A stretch of 64,000 nt of DNA from Geodermatophilus normandii (GTDB taxonomy: Bacteria > Actinomycetota > Actinomycetes > Mycobacteriales > Geodermatophilaceae): positions 4,302,001-4,366,000 of the forward strand of contig NZ_QGTX01000001.1 in assembly GCF_003182485.1 (NCBI RefSeq), written 5' to 3'. Position 1 is the stretch's first letter; each line of letters opens with the position of its first letter. The position numbers were made by a program, and so were the translations under genes. Below are positions 19,145 through 26,813 of this stretch, piece after piece. The notes under the pieces were generated by a model. The model worked only from the letters and a program-made list of their open reading frames with translations. It was not told where the DNA came from and ran no database searches.

Positions 19145-19179
19145 GCGCTGTCAGCGATCCCGACGGCCTGACCCCGCGC

Positions 19180-19208
19180 CTCGCTCGTTCCTCGCTCGTT
19201 CCTCGCTG
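19180..19208. repeat. Short 11-bp tandem repeat between convergent genes
   Basis: The unit CTCGCTCGTTC occurs twice and then partly a third time between the dehydratase (+) and the DHDPS-type gene (-). No hairpin is associated with it. Its meaning is unknown. Confidence 0.5.
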
Positions 19209-19228
19209 CGGTGCTCCCGAGGCTGTCG

Positions 19229-19999
19229 TCAGGCGCCCACCCGGGTGACCACCGACGTGCCGAAGCGCTCCGCGGCCGCCCGCTTGTAGCCCGCCGGGAA
19301 GTCGGCCGACGCGCTGCGGTCGACGGCGGCGAGCCGCACCTGTGCGTCCGGGTCGCCGCCGGAGGCCGCGACGCACTGCTCGGGGGCGACGTTGGCGGCC
19401 GCCACCAGTGCACCGGCGCCCCCGATCGCGCCGCACAGCCCGACCAGGGACGCCGCCCCCGTGTAGAGGTCGCCCGCGAAGACGTCGCGCTCGTGCAGCA
19501 GCCGGCCGGCGTCCCCAGAGGAGTCCTTGAGCCCGGACACCGGCAGGTCGGGCAGCAGGCCGACCGGGATCCCGGGCGCGGAGGCACCCGGGAAGTGGTA
19601 CGCCAGCAGCGGCCCGGTCGCCGCCTTCGCGACCGCCTCGTAGTACGGCCGCGGGTCGGGGACACCGGCCGGCGACAGCGCCAGGACGGCGTCCGCGCCC
19701 ACGGCGAAGGCGCGCTCGGTGAGCTCCGCCGCCTGCCGGCCGGTGGGCGCCCCGGTACCGGCGAGCACGGGCACCTCCGCCGGCAACGCCGCCCGCACCG
19801 CGCCGACGAGCGCATCCCGCTCCTCGGCGGTCAGGGCGGCCGCCTCTCCCGTCGTCCCGGCGACGAGCACGCACCGCACGCCGAGGCCGGCCAACTGCGC
19901 CGCCAGGTCGGCGGTGGCCGGCGCGTCCAGCGCCCCGTCCTCGGAGAACAGGGTGACCAGGGCGACGCCGACGCCGGTGAACAGGGGCACGTCCCGCAT
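19229..19999 (-). CDS. Dihydrodipicolinate synthase/N-acetylneuraminate lyase family aldolase (KDG/KDX aldolase-like)
   Basis: A 256-aa class I Schiff-base lyase, short for the family (about 290). Visible residues: GTTGEAAALT near 46, the catalytic Tyr in LLAYHFPG near 132, and the Schiff-base Lys in VSGLKDSSGD near 155. These act on 2-keto-3-deoxy acids or dihydrodipicolinate. The neighbour is an IlvD/Edd dehydratase, so a 2-keto-3-deoxy-pentonate or hexonate aldolase or dehydratase is more likely than DapA. The ATG at 19999 has GGAG seven bases upstream; an in-frame start 30 codons earlier lacks this. The gene diverges from queD across a region with operator site 2. Substrate is inferred. 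Confidence 0.82.
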   Translation of the reverse strand: MRDVPLFTGVGVALVTLFSEDGALDAPATADLAAQLAGLGVRCVLVAGTTGEAAALTAEERDALVGAVRAALPAEVPVLAGTGAPTGRQAAELTERAFAVGADAVLALSPAGVPDPRPYYEAVAKAATGPLLAYHFPGASAPGIPVGLLPDLPVSGLKDSSGDAGRLLHERDVFAGDLYTGAASLVGLCGAIGGAGALVAAANVAPEQCVAASGGDPDAQVRLAAVDRSASADFPAGYKRAAAERFGTSVVTRVGA

Positions 20000-20073
20000 C
20001 CTGCTCCTGCGGACGCCCCCGGGCCCGCCGGCAGGACCGATCCGGCGGGGACCGGGCCGCGGCAGGAGATGGT

Positions 20074-20088
20074 TGCCGGTCAATGGCA
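20074..20088. promoter_or_regulatory. IclR-type operator candidate, site 2 (DHDPS-type gene / queD promoter)
   Basis: An exact TGCCGGTCAATGGCA lies in the divergent promoter, 71 bp before queD and 74 bp before the DHDPS-type gene. The following CACGCC is shared with site 1. Its identity with the site before the flavin monooxygenase is the core evidence for a shared regulator. Confidence 0.7.
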
Positions 20089-20159
20089 CGCCGCTGGGAG
20101 TGCGTGACCCGGCTCACGGATGCTCGGACGGTCACCGTCGACCCGACCCGGGAGTGCAG

Positions 20160-20717
20160 ATGAGCTTCGAGTACCTGATCGACCCGGAGAAGGGCCCGCA
20201 GTGGCAGGGCGTCCTGCCGGGCAAGCCGGTCCCCTACGTGCTCAGGCGCGGGGAGGGTGAGCACGCGATGCTCTTCGGCGACCTGTTCACGGTGCTGCTC
20301 TCCGGCGACGAGACGCAGGACCAGTTCGGGATCGTCGTGAGCGACTCGCCGGCCGGCGACGTCATCCCCACGCACTCGCACAACGAGACCCACGAGACGT
20401 TCTTCGTCCTCGACGGCAAGGTCCGGCTGTTCTTCGAGGACGCCGAGGGCGGCAGGCAGTCGCAGCTGCTCACCCCGGGCGACTTCGGCTACGTGCCCGC
20501 CGGGTTCGCCCACGCGTACCAGATCGTCGAGGACGCCCGGATGATGGGCACCCTCTCCGGCGGCTTCGAGCGCTTCTTCCAGCACATGGGCCAGCCGACC
20601 GACCACCCCACGAAGGAGCAGCCGCCCTTCATCCCGGACCTCCCGCGCATGCAGGCGGCCGCGCAGCAGCACAACATGCAGTTCCTGCGCGACGTCGAGT
20701 GGCCCGAGCAGGCCTGA
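20160..20717 (+). CDS. queD: Quercetin 2,3-dioxygenase-like single-domain cupin
   Basis: Proposed to open the C ring of flavonols such as quercetin, releasing carbon monoxide and a depside. At 185 aa it matches the size of the single-cupin quercetinase described from Streptomyces (about 186 aa). The metal site is complete: H72, H74 and E79 in PTHSHNETHETFF, and H118 in YVPAGFAHAYQ, with cupin spacing preserved; the last 60 residues form a helical tail. The ATG at 20160 has GGGAG eight bases upstream. It lies between rhamnosidase and flavin monooxygenase genes and downstream of operator site 2. Other small cupins share the fold, so the substrate is not proved, but length, tail and context agree. 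Metal could be Ni, Co, Fe or Mn. Confidence 0.72.
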   Translation: MSFEYLIDPEKGPQWQGVLPGKPVPYVLRRGEGEHAMLFGDLFTVLLSGDETQDQFGIVVSDSPAGDVIPTHSHNETHETFFVLDGKVRLFFEDAEGGRQSQLLTPGDFGYVPAGFAHAYQIVEDARMMGTLSGGFERFFQHMGQPTDHPTKEQPPFIPDLPRMQAAAQQHNMQFLRDVEWPEQA

Positions 20718-20734
20718 GTCCCGCACTCCCCCGA

Positions 20735-20766
20735 CCGGGCGCGGCTCCTCGTGGAGCCGCGCCCGG
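20735..20766 (+). terminator. Stem-loop between queD and the esterase gene
   Basis: Perfect 14-base arms (20735-20748, 20753-20766) close on a TCGT loop directly after queD. There is no U tract. The esterase ribosome binding site follows within 20 bases, so partial termination or mRNA processing inside a queD-esterase unit is more likely than full termination. Confidence 0.55.
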
Positions 20767-20789
20767 CGCGCGTCCCGAGGAGGTCCCTC

Positions 20790-21695
20790 GTGCCCACCCC
20801 CGCCCTGCCGCTCCCGCCGCCGGCCTCCGCCGCTCCCCTGCCGCCGGCCTCCCCCGGCCCGGACGGCACCCGGTTCCTCGGCGGCGTCCCGTACGCGGCA
20901 CTCCCGGGCGCCCGCCCGCTGGAGCTCGACCTGTACCTGCCGGCCGGCGACGGTCCGCACCCGGTCGTCCTCTTCCTGCACGGCGGCGGCTGGCGGCTGG
21001 GCAGCCGGCGCTCGGGCGGCCCCGCGTTCCCGGGCCGCAGCCTCTTCGAGCGGGTCGCGGGGGCCGGGATCGCGGTCGCCAGCGCCGACTACCGGCTCTC
21101 CGGCGAGGCGGTCTGGCCGGCCCAGCTCTCCGACGCCAAGGCCGCCGTCCGCTGGCTGCGCGCGCGGGCCGGCGAGCTCGGCGTCGACGGCGAGCGGATC
21201 GCGGCCTGGGGCGAGTCGGCCGGCGGGCACCTCGCCGCGCTGCTCGGGCTGGTCGCCGACCCGGCGCTGGAGGGCGACGTCGGTGTGACCGGCCCGCCGA
21301 GCGCCGTCGTCGCCGTCGCCGCCTGGTACGCGCCCAGCGACGTCGCGGCGGTCGCTCCCGACACCGGAGCCGACCCGGCCGACGCCACCACGCGCGAGGC
21401 CCAGCTGCTCGGCGCGGCACCGTCGGCCGTCCCCCGGGTCGCCGCGCAGGCCAGCCCGGTCGGCCACGTGCGCGGGGACGTCCCGCCGTTCCTGCTGCTG
21501 CACGGGCGGGCCGACCGGTTCGTCCCGTGCGTGCAGAGCGAGCGGCTGACCGCGGCCCTGACCGCGGCGGGGGCCGACGTCGAGCTGCACACCTACGACG
21601 GCGCCGACCACATGTGGCTGGGCGCCCCGGAGGCGGCCGCCGACGCGCTCGAGCGGACCGTCGCCTTCCTCCGCGCGCGCCTGCTCGCCGGCTGA
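20790..21695 (+). CDS. Alpha/beta-hydrolase esterase (BD-FAE type), depside-hydrolase candidate
   Basis: A 301-aa esterase with the oxyanion motif LFLHGGGW near residue 62, nucleophile elbow WGESAGGHLAALLG near 146, HGRADRFVP with the acid, and GADHMWLG with the catalytic His. It is a paralogue of the esterase at 6177-7082 (same motifs, order and length). The start is the GTG at 20790 after GAGGAGG. It lies directly behind queD. Quercetinase yields an ester-linked depside that must be split into protocatechuate and a phloroglucinol carboxylate, so this gene is the natural candidate for that step. That role is inferred from position only; deacetylation of a plant glycoside is an alternative. 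Confidence 0.82.
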   Translation: MPTPALPLPPPASAAPLPPASPGPDGTRFLGGVPYAALPGARPLELDLYLPAGDGPHPVVLFLHGGGWRLGSRRSGGPAFPGRSLFERVAGAGIAVASADYRLSGEAVWPAQLSDAKAAVRWLRARAGELGVDGERIAAWGESAGGHLAALLGLVADPALEGDVGVTGPPSAVVAVAAWYAPSDVAAVAPDTGADPADATTREAQLLGAAPSAVPRVAAQASPVGHVRGDVPPFLLLHGRADRFVPCVQSERLTAALTAAGADVELHTYDGADHMWLGAPEAAADALERTVAFLRARLLAG

Positions 21696-21717
21696 TCCGG
21701 AACCGCCCGGGGCCGTC

Positions 21718-21732
21718 TGCCGGTCAATGGCA
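21718..21732. promoter_or_regulatory. IclR-type operator candidate, site 3 (flavin monooxygenase operon)
   Basis: An exact TGCCGGTCAATGGCA lies 22 bp after the esterase stop and 151 bp before the monooxygenase GTG. It is identical to site 2 over all 15 bases. Confidence 0.65.
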
Positions 21733-21830
21733 ACAGGGTGGGGCCGGGTGACCTGTGCCACCGATGCTCGACACGTCCGGGGAGCGGCTCCCGAGCCCGC
21801 CGGCCCCGATCTCCCCGCGCCGTCCCGTAC

Positions 21831-21852
21831 AGCCTTTATCGCGATAAAGGCT
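21831..21852. promoter_or_regulatory. Perfect 22-bp palindromic operator before the flavin monooxygenase gene
   Basis: Two contiguous 11-base halves (AGCCTTTATCG and its exact complement) form a gap-free palindrome 31 bp upstream of the GTG at 21884. The core TTTATCGCGATAAA is very AT-rich for this genome, so it stands out. It resembles a dimeric repressor site. No cognate regulator gene is adjacent; it differs from the IclR-type 15-mer 100 bp upstream. Confidence 0.65.
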
Positions 21853-21883
21853 CCTCCGGCACCGCAGTCCGACAGGAGTCCCC

Positions 21884-23518
21884 GTGTCCGAAGCCCCCGT
21901 CCCCTCCCGGGTCCCGGTCCTCGTCGCCGGCGGCGGCCCCAGCGGGCTCGCCGCCGCCATCGAGCTCGGCCGGCGGGGCGTCGAGGTGCTCGTCGTCGAG
22001 CCCCGCACGGTCCTCGACCCGCTGCGCCCCCGCGCGAAGACGACCAGCGTCCGCACCATGGAGCACCTGCGCCGCTGGGGGCTGGCCGACCGGCTGCGCG
22101 CCCTGGCGCCGCTGCCCGTCGCGCACGCCCAGGACGTCGTCTTCTGCACCGGCCTGTTCGGACACGAGATCACCCGCTTCCCCGAGGCGTTCGGGCTGTG
22201 GACGCAGCCCCGCCAGATCGCCGCGGAGGCCGGCCAGCAGGCGCCGCAGCCCGACGTCGAGGTCCTGCTCCGGGCGGCCGCCACCGAGCTGGCGTCGGTC
22301 ACCGTGCTGGCCGGCTCGCGGGTCACCGCCGTCACCGACGGTCCCGACGAGGTGCGCGCCACCGTCGAGGGCCCGGACGGCACGGCCACCGAGGTCGTCG
22401 CCGACTACCTGCTCGGCTGCGACGGCAGCGCCGGGATCTCCCGCCGCGCCATCGGCGCCCGCTACGAGGGATCCTCGGGCGCCCTGCCCAACCTCAGCGT
22501 CACCTTCCGCTCGCGGGCGCTGGAGGAGCGGCCGCTGTGCGCGCTCGGCGTCCACTACTGGGTGATCGGCACCGAGCGCGGCGGGCTCATGGGCCGCCTC
22601 GACCTCGAGGGCACCTGGTGGGCGATCGTGCAGGGCGTCGACACGGTGGCCGAGGACGCCGACCCGGTGGGGCTGGTGCGCGCCATGGTCGGGCACGACA
22701 TCGACGTCGAGGTGCTGGCCACCGACCCGTGGCAGGCGCGGATGCTGCTGGTCGACCGCTACCGCGGCGAGCGGGTGTTCCTCGTCGGCGACTCCGCGCA
22801 CCTCAACCCGCCGTGGGGCGGCCACGGCTTCAACACCTGCGTCGGCGACGCGGTGAACGTGGGCTGGAAACTCGCGGCCGTCCTGCGCGGCTGGGCGCCG
22901 GCCGCGCTGCTCGACAGCTACGAGCCCGAGCGGCGGCCGGTGGCCCGGCGGACCATCGAGGCGGCCGGCAGCCAGGAGGCCTTCCTCGCCCCCGCCTTCT
23001 CCGGCCGCGACCTCGACGACGACGGCCCGACCGGCTGGGAGCTGCGCGCGGCACTCGCCGAGGCGCTGCAGGTCAAGGACCCCGAGTTCCACAGCCTGGG
23101 CCTGGTGCTGGGTTACGACTACCCCGACTCCCCCGTCGTCGTCCCGGACGGCCGTCCGGTGCCCGAGCCCGCGCTGGCCACCTTCACGCCCTCGGGGCAC
23201 CCGGGCGCCCGGCTGCCGCACGCGTGGCTGGCCGACGGCGAGTCGCTGTTCGACCGCCTCGGGCCCGAGCTCAGCCTGCTGCGGCTCGACGCCGCCGCCG
23301 ACCCCGCGCCGCTGGTCGCCGAGGCGGCGCGGCGCGGTGTCCCGCTGACCGTCGTCGACCTCCCCGACGTCCCGGGGCTGCGCGAGCTGCTGGGCGAGGA
23401 CCTGGTGCTCGTGCGGCCCGACCAGCACGTCGCGTGGCGCGGCCCGGCCGTCGCCGACCCCGCCGCGCTGCTCGCCCACGTCCTGGGCGTCCCCGTCCCC
23501 GCCGCCGTCGCCCCCTGA
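21884..23518 (+). CDS. FAD-dependent aromatic monooxygenase (class A, MhpA/PheA-like)
   Basis: A 544-aa single-component flavoprotein hydroxylase that uses NAD(P)H and oxygen to hydroxylate phenolic rings. The N-terminal Rossmann motif VAGGGPSGLAAAIELGRRG (about residues 14-32) and the second FAD motif VFLVGDSAHLNPPWGGHGFN (about 298-317) followed by DAVNVGWKLAA are complete. A thioredoxin-like C-terminal domain follows from about 400. The GTG at 21884 has AGGAG upstream. It heads an operon with GH1, FAH-family and DUF3500 genes. In a flavonol pathway it could act on the trihydroxybenzoate or phloroglucinol product; its exact phenolic substrate cannot be read from sequence. Confidence 0.85.
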   Translation: MSEAPVPSRVPVLVAGGGPSGLAAAIELGRRGVEVLVVEPRTVLDPLRPRAKTTSVRTMEHLRRWGLADRLRALAPLPVAHAQDVVFCTGLFGHEITRFPEAFGLWTQPRQIAAEAGQQAPQPDVEVLLRAAATELASVTVLAGSRVTAVTDGPDEVRATVEGPDGTATEVVADYLLGCDGSAGISRRAIGARYEGSSGALPNLSVTFRSRALEERPLCALGVHYWVIGTERGGLMGRLDLEGTWWAIVQGVDTVAEDADPVGLVRAMVGHDIDVEVLATDPWQARMLLVDRYRGERVFLVGDSAHLNPPWGGHGFNTCVGDAVNVGWKLAAVLRGWAPAALLDSYEPERRPVARRTIEAAGSQEAFLAPAFSGRDLDDDGPTGWELRAALAEALQVKDPEFHSLGLVLGYDYPDSPVVVPDGRPVPEPALATFTPSGHPGARLPHAWLADGESLFDRLGPELSLLRLDAAADPAPLVAEAARRGVPLTVVDLPDVPGLRELLGEDLVLVRPDQHVAWRGPAVADPAALLAHVLGVPVPAAVAP

Positions 23519-23543
23519 TCCGCCCGACCTCCCAGGAGACCCG

Positions 23544-24716
23544 ATGACCGTCCGCTTCCCCGAGGGTTTCCTCTGGGGCTCCGCCACCGCCGCCCACCAG
23601 GTCGAGGGCGGCAACGTGAACAACGACCACTGGGAGATGGAGCACGCCGAGCACTCGCCGTTCACCGAGCCCAGCGGCGACGCCTGCGACTCCTTCTCCC
23701 GCTGGCCCGAGGACCTCGACCTCGTGGCCGGCGCGGGCCTGACCGCCTACCGGTTCAGCCTCGAGTGGAGCCGCATCGAGCCCGAGGAGGGCGAGGTCTC
23801 CCGGGCCGCGCTCGACCACTACCGCCGGATCGTCGACGGCTGCCGCGACCGCGGGCTGACGCCGGTGGTCACGCTCGTGCACTTCACCCAGCCGCGCTGG
23901 CTGTTCCACGACGGCGGCTGGACCGGCGCGAAGACCGGCGACCGGATCGCCCGCTACACCGAGACGGTGCTGCCGGTGCTCGCCGACGCCGAGTACGTGG
24001 CCACGCTCAACGAGCCCAACCTCATGGCCGCGCAGCCGGTCATGGGCGCGATGGCCCGCCGCGGTGAGGAGATCAGGGGCCTGCCCCGCCCCGACCAGGA
24101 GGTCGCCGAGGCGCTGCTCGGCCTGCACGGCCGGTCGATGGAGGTGCTGCGCGGCACCGTCCGCAACGCCGGCATGACGCTGGTCGGGCGCGAGCACATC
24201 GCCGAGCCGGGCGGCGAGGAGCGGATGCGCGAGGAGCGCGCCGCCTTCGAGGACCAGTTCCTCGAGGCCGCCCGTGGCGACGACTTCGTCGGCCTGCAGG
24301 TCTACACCGCCGCCCGGTTCGGGCCCGACGGGCTCATCGCCCCGGCTCGTGAGCTGCAGACCCTCGCCCACGGCATGGAGCGCCGGCCGCAGGCGCTCGG
24401 CGCCGCCGTCGCGCGCGCCGCGGAGGTGCTGCCGGGCGTGCCGCTGGTCGTCACCGAGAACGGCATCGCCACCGCCGACGACGACGACCGCATCGCGTTC
24501 ACCACCGAGGCGCTGACCTCGCTGGCCGCCGCGATCGAGGCCGGCGCCGACGTCCGGGGCTACCTGCACTGGTCGCTGCTGGACAACTTCGAGTGGATGC
24601 TCGGCTACCGGCCCACCTTCGGCCTGGTCGCCGTCGACCGGCAGACCTTCGTCCGCACGCCCAAGCCGAGCCTGGCGTGGCTCGGCGAGGTGGCCCGCCG
24701 GAACGGGCTGGCCTGA
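23544..24716 (+). CDS. Glycoside hydrolase family 1 beta-glucosidase
   Basis: A 390-aa retaining glycosidase, shorter than the usual 440-480. The GH1 N-terminus FPEGFLWGSATAAHQVEG (residues 5-22), the acid/base Glu in TLNEPNLMA near 156 and the nucleophile Glu in LVVTENGIA near 303 are present, as is the C-terminal YLHWSLLDNFEWMLGY. Shortening is in the loops between strands and may open the active site to bulky aglycones. The ATG at 23544 follows CAGGAGA, 25 bp after the monooxygenase stop. No signal peptide. It may remove glucose from an aryl or flavonoid glucoside once rhamnose has been cut off; the substrate is inferred. Confidence 0.92.
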   Translation: MTVRFPEGFLWGSATAAHQVEGGNVNNDHWEMEHAEHSPFTEPSGDACDSFSRWPEDLDLVAGAGLTAYRFSLEWSRIEPEEGEVSRAALDHYRRIVDGCRDRGLTPVVTLVHFTQPRWLFHDGGWTGAKTGDRIARYTETVLPVLADAEYVATLNEPNLMAAQPVMGAMARRGEEIRGLPRPDQEVAEALLGLHGRSMEVLRGTVRNAGMTLVGREHIAEPGGEERMREERAAFEDQFLEAARGDDFVGLQVYTAARFGPDGLIAPARELQTLAHGMERRPQALGAAVARAAEVLPGVPLVVTENGIATADDDDRIAFTTEALTSLAAAIEAGADVRGYLHWSLLDNFEWMLGYRPTFGLVAVDRQTFVRTPKPSLAWLGEVARRNGLA

Positions 24717-25567
24717 TGCGGGTCGTGGGGATCCGCCGCGCCGGCGGGCCGGTCGAGGTGGCCGCGCTGTCCGGCGACGGCGCCCGTGTGACCGTGCTGG
24801 CGTCGCTGGAGGAGTTCTGGGCCGACGCGTCCCGGTTCCTGGCCGGAGACCCGGCCGGGGACCCGGTGCCGGCCGGCGACGTGGAGTTCGTGCCGCCGGT
24901 GCTGCCCGGCGCGCGGGTGCTGTGCACCGGGCTGAACTACCTCAGGCACGTCGCCGAGGGGTCGTTCGCCGGCGAGGGCGTGCCGCCGTACCCGACGCTG
25001 TTCGCCCGCTGGACGCAGTCGCTCACCGTCGACGGCGCGGAGATCCCGGTGCCCGCCGACGAGGACGGGCTGGACTGGGAGGGCGAGGTCGTGGCCTACG
25101 TCGGGTCCCCCCTGGTGGACGCCACGCCGGAGGAGGCGCTCGCCGCCGTCGTCGGCTACTCGACGTTCAACGACGTGACCTCGCGGCGGGCGCAGAAGCT
25201 CACGTCGCAGTGGATCCTCGGCAAGAACGGCGACCGGTCCGGCCCGCTCGGGCCGCTCGTCCCGGCCGCCGAGGTCGGCGACCTGCGCGACGGCCTGCGG
25301 GTGCGGACGCGGGTCAACGGTGAGACCGTCCAGGACGGCCGCACCGACGAGATGGTGTACACGGTCGGCGACACGCTCGCGCTGGTCAGCCGCACCTTCA
25401 CGCTGCGGCCCGGCGACCTGCTGGCCACCGGCACGCCGTCCGGGGTCGGCTACGCCCGCACGCCCCCGTGGCTGATGCAGCCCGGGGACGTCGTCGAGGT
25501 CGAGGTCGAGCGCCTCGGCGTGCTGACCAACCGCGTCGTCGGAGCGGAGGCCCGCCGTGGCCGGTGA
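24716..25567 (+). CDS. Fumarylacetoacetate hydrolase family protein
   Basis: A 283-aa protein of the FAH superfamily, whose members cleave C-C bonds or decarboxylate or hydrate ring-fission products. The metal-binding acids sit in GLDWEGEVVAYVG (near residue 120) with the later DVTSRRAQ and GKNGDRSGPLGP segments; LLATGTPSGVGYARTP near 246 is the family C-terminal motif. The ATG shares one base with the GH1 stop (TGATG), showing tight coupling. Together with the monooxygenase it forms the expected late part of an aromatic pathway. The gene ends 11 bp inside the next gene. The exact substrate is unknown. Confidence 0.85.
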   Translation: MRVVGIRRAGGPVEVAALSGDGARVTVLASLEEFWADASRFLAGDPAGDPVPAGDVEFVPPVLPGARVLCTGLNYLRHVAEGSFAGEGVPPYPTLFARWTQSLTVDGAEIPVPADEDGLDWEGEVVAYVGSPLVDATPEEALAAVVGYSTFNDVTSRRAQKLTSQWILGKNGDRSGPLGPLVPAAEVGDLRDGLRVRTRVNGETVQDGRTDEMVYTVGDTLALVSRTFTLRPGDLLATGTPSGVGYARTPPWLMQPGDVVEVEVERLGVLTNRVVGAEARRGR

Positions 25568-26813
25568 GTTCCGGCGGTACCTCTTCCCCCGCGACCACCC
25601 GCGGCTGGCCGGGGTCCGCGGCCTCGACCCCTACGCCTACCGCGAGCACGCCCGGACGCCGGGCACCTTCACCGGCGGGCTGGTCGAGGGCTGGACGCCG
25701 CTGTACCTGGCGCCGTTCCGCGGCGTGACCGAGGACGGGGTCCTCCGCGAGGGCCTCCACCCGCTCACCCCTGCACAGCCCGGCGAGGAGGCGCCGGTGG
25801 CCGCGATGGTGGCCGCCGCGGAGACGCTGCTCGGCCTGCTGAGCCCAGGGGACCGCACGCGGCTCTGCTTCCCCGTGGACGCGCCCGAGTGGCAGACCTG
25901 GGCCAACCCCGAGTTCATGCAGTTCGACACCGGGCTGCGGCTGGAGTTCCAGCCCGAGGAGGTGCGCGAGGCCGCGCTGGCGCTGGTCCGCGCCTCGCTG
26001 TCGCCCGAGGGCGCCGCCCTGGTGCACGCCGCGATGCTGGTCAACGGCTTCCTCGGCGACGTCGTCGACCTGCCCACCGTGCTCGGCGAGTGGAGCTACA
26101 ACGTCGCGGTCTACGGCACCCCCGACCTGCGCGCGCCGTGGGGCTGGCAGCTCTACGGCCACCACTGCGCGGTCAACGTGCTCGTGGTCGAGGGCCGGAT
26201 GGTCGTCTCGCCGGTGTTCGTGGGCGCCGAGCCCGACGGGATCGACGACGGCCCGCACGCCGGCGTCGCCGACCTGTTCGCCGACCGCATCTCCTCCGGT
26301 CTGGCGGTCATGGCGGCGCTGACCGGCGAGCAGCGCGCGGCCGCCACCGTCTACGAGCAGATGGTCGACCCGGCGATGCCGCCCGGCCGCGTGCACCCCG
26401 GCGACGAGCGGCACCTGGCCGGCGCGTTCCAGGACAACCGCGTCATCCCGGTCGAGGGAGTGCGGCTGTCGGAGGTGTCGGAGGAGGCGCGGGCCCGCGT
26501 GCTCGACGTCGTCGCCGCCTTCGTGCGGCTGCTGCCGGAGGGCCCGCGCGCGGCGCGGCTGCGCGAGCTCGAGGCGCACCTGGACGAGACGTGGTTCTCC
26601 TGGATCGGGGGGCACGCGCCCGGCGACGTCTTCTACTACCGGGTGCAGTCGCCGGTGGTGGTCGCCGAGCTCGACCACCACTGCGGCGTCTTCCTCGACT
26701 ACCACACCCCGAAGCCCTTCCACGTGCACACCGTGCTGCGCACCCCGCACGGCAACGACTACGGCCGTGCCTGGGTCCGGGAGTGGCAGTCGCAGCACGA
26801 TCAGGTGGGCTGA
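25557..26813 (+). CDS. DUF3500-family protein of unknown function
   Basis: A 418-aa soluble protein without signal peptide or membrane helices. The stretch WGWQLYGHHCAVNVLVV near 195-211 followed by MVVSPVFVGAEPDG resembles the conserved core of DUF3500 proteins (GHH..xN... then tPxFxGxxP). A second His-rich part, VVVAELDHHCGVFLDYHTP near 365-383, is also striking, so metal binding is possible. The GTG at 25557 overlaps the FAH-family gene by 11 bp and has GGAGG upstream. Co-translation with FAH, GH1 and monooxygenase genes suggests an enzymatic role on the same substrate, perhaps a step that lacks a known gene. No function is established. Confidence 0.65.
   Translation: MAGEFRRYLFPRDHPRLAGVRGLDPYAYREHARTPGTFTGGLVEGWTPLYLAPFRGVTEDGVLREGLHPLTPAQPGEEAPVAAMVAAAETLLGLLSPGDRTRLCFPVDAPEWQTWANPEFMQFDTGLRLEFQPEEVREAALALVRASLSPEGAALVHAAMLVNGFLGDVVDLPTVLGEWSYNVAVYGTPDLRAPWGWQLYGHHCAVNVLVVEGRMVVSPVFVGAEPDGIDDGPHAGVADLFADRISSGLAVMAALTGEQRAAATVYEQMVDPAMPPGRVHPGDERHLAGAFQDNRVIPVEGVRLSEVSEEARARVLDVVAAFVRLLPEGPRAARLRELEAHLDETWFSWIGGHAPGDVFYYRVQSPVVVAELDHHCGVFLDYHTPKPFHVHTVLRTPHGNDYGRAWVREWQSQHDQVG

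Noticed and set aside
19229-19999. DapA for lysine biosynthesis
   Set aside because: Short length, catabolic neighbours and an IclR-type site argue against a housekeeping role.
1-26813. Pectin (rhamnogalacturonan) island as the sole explanation
   Set aside because: GH78, GH43 and esterases would fit, but no polysaccharide lyase, GH28, GH105 or uronate gene is present, and a quercetinase-like cupin plus monooxygenase are not expected. Kept as an alternative only.
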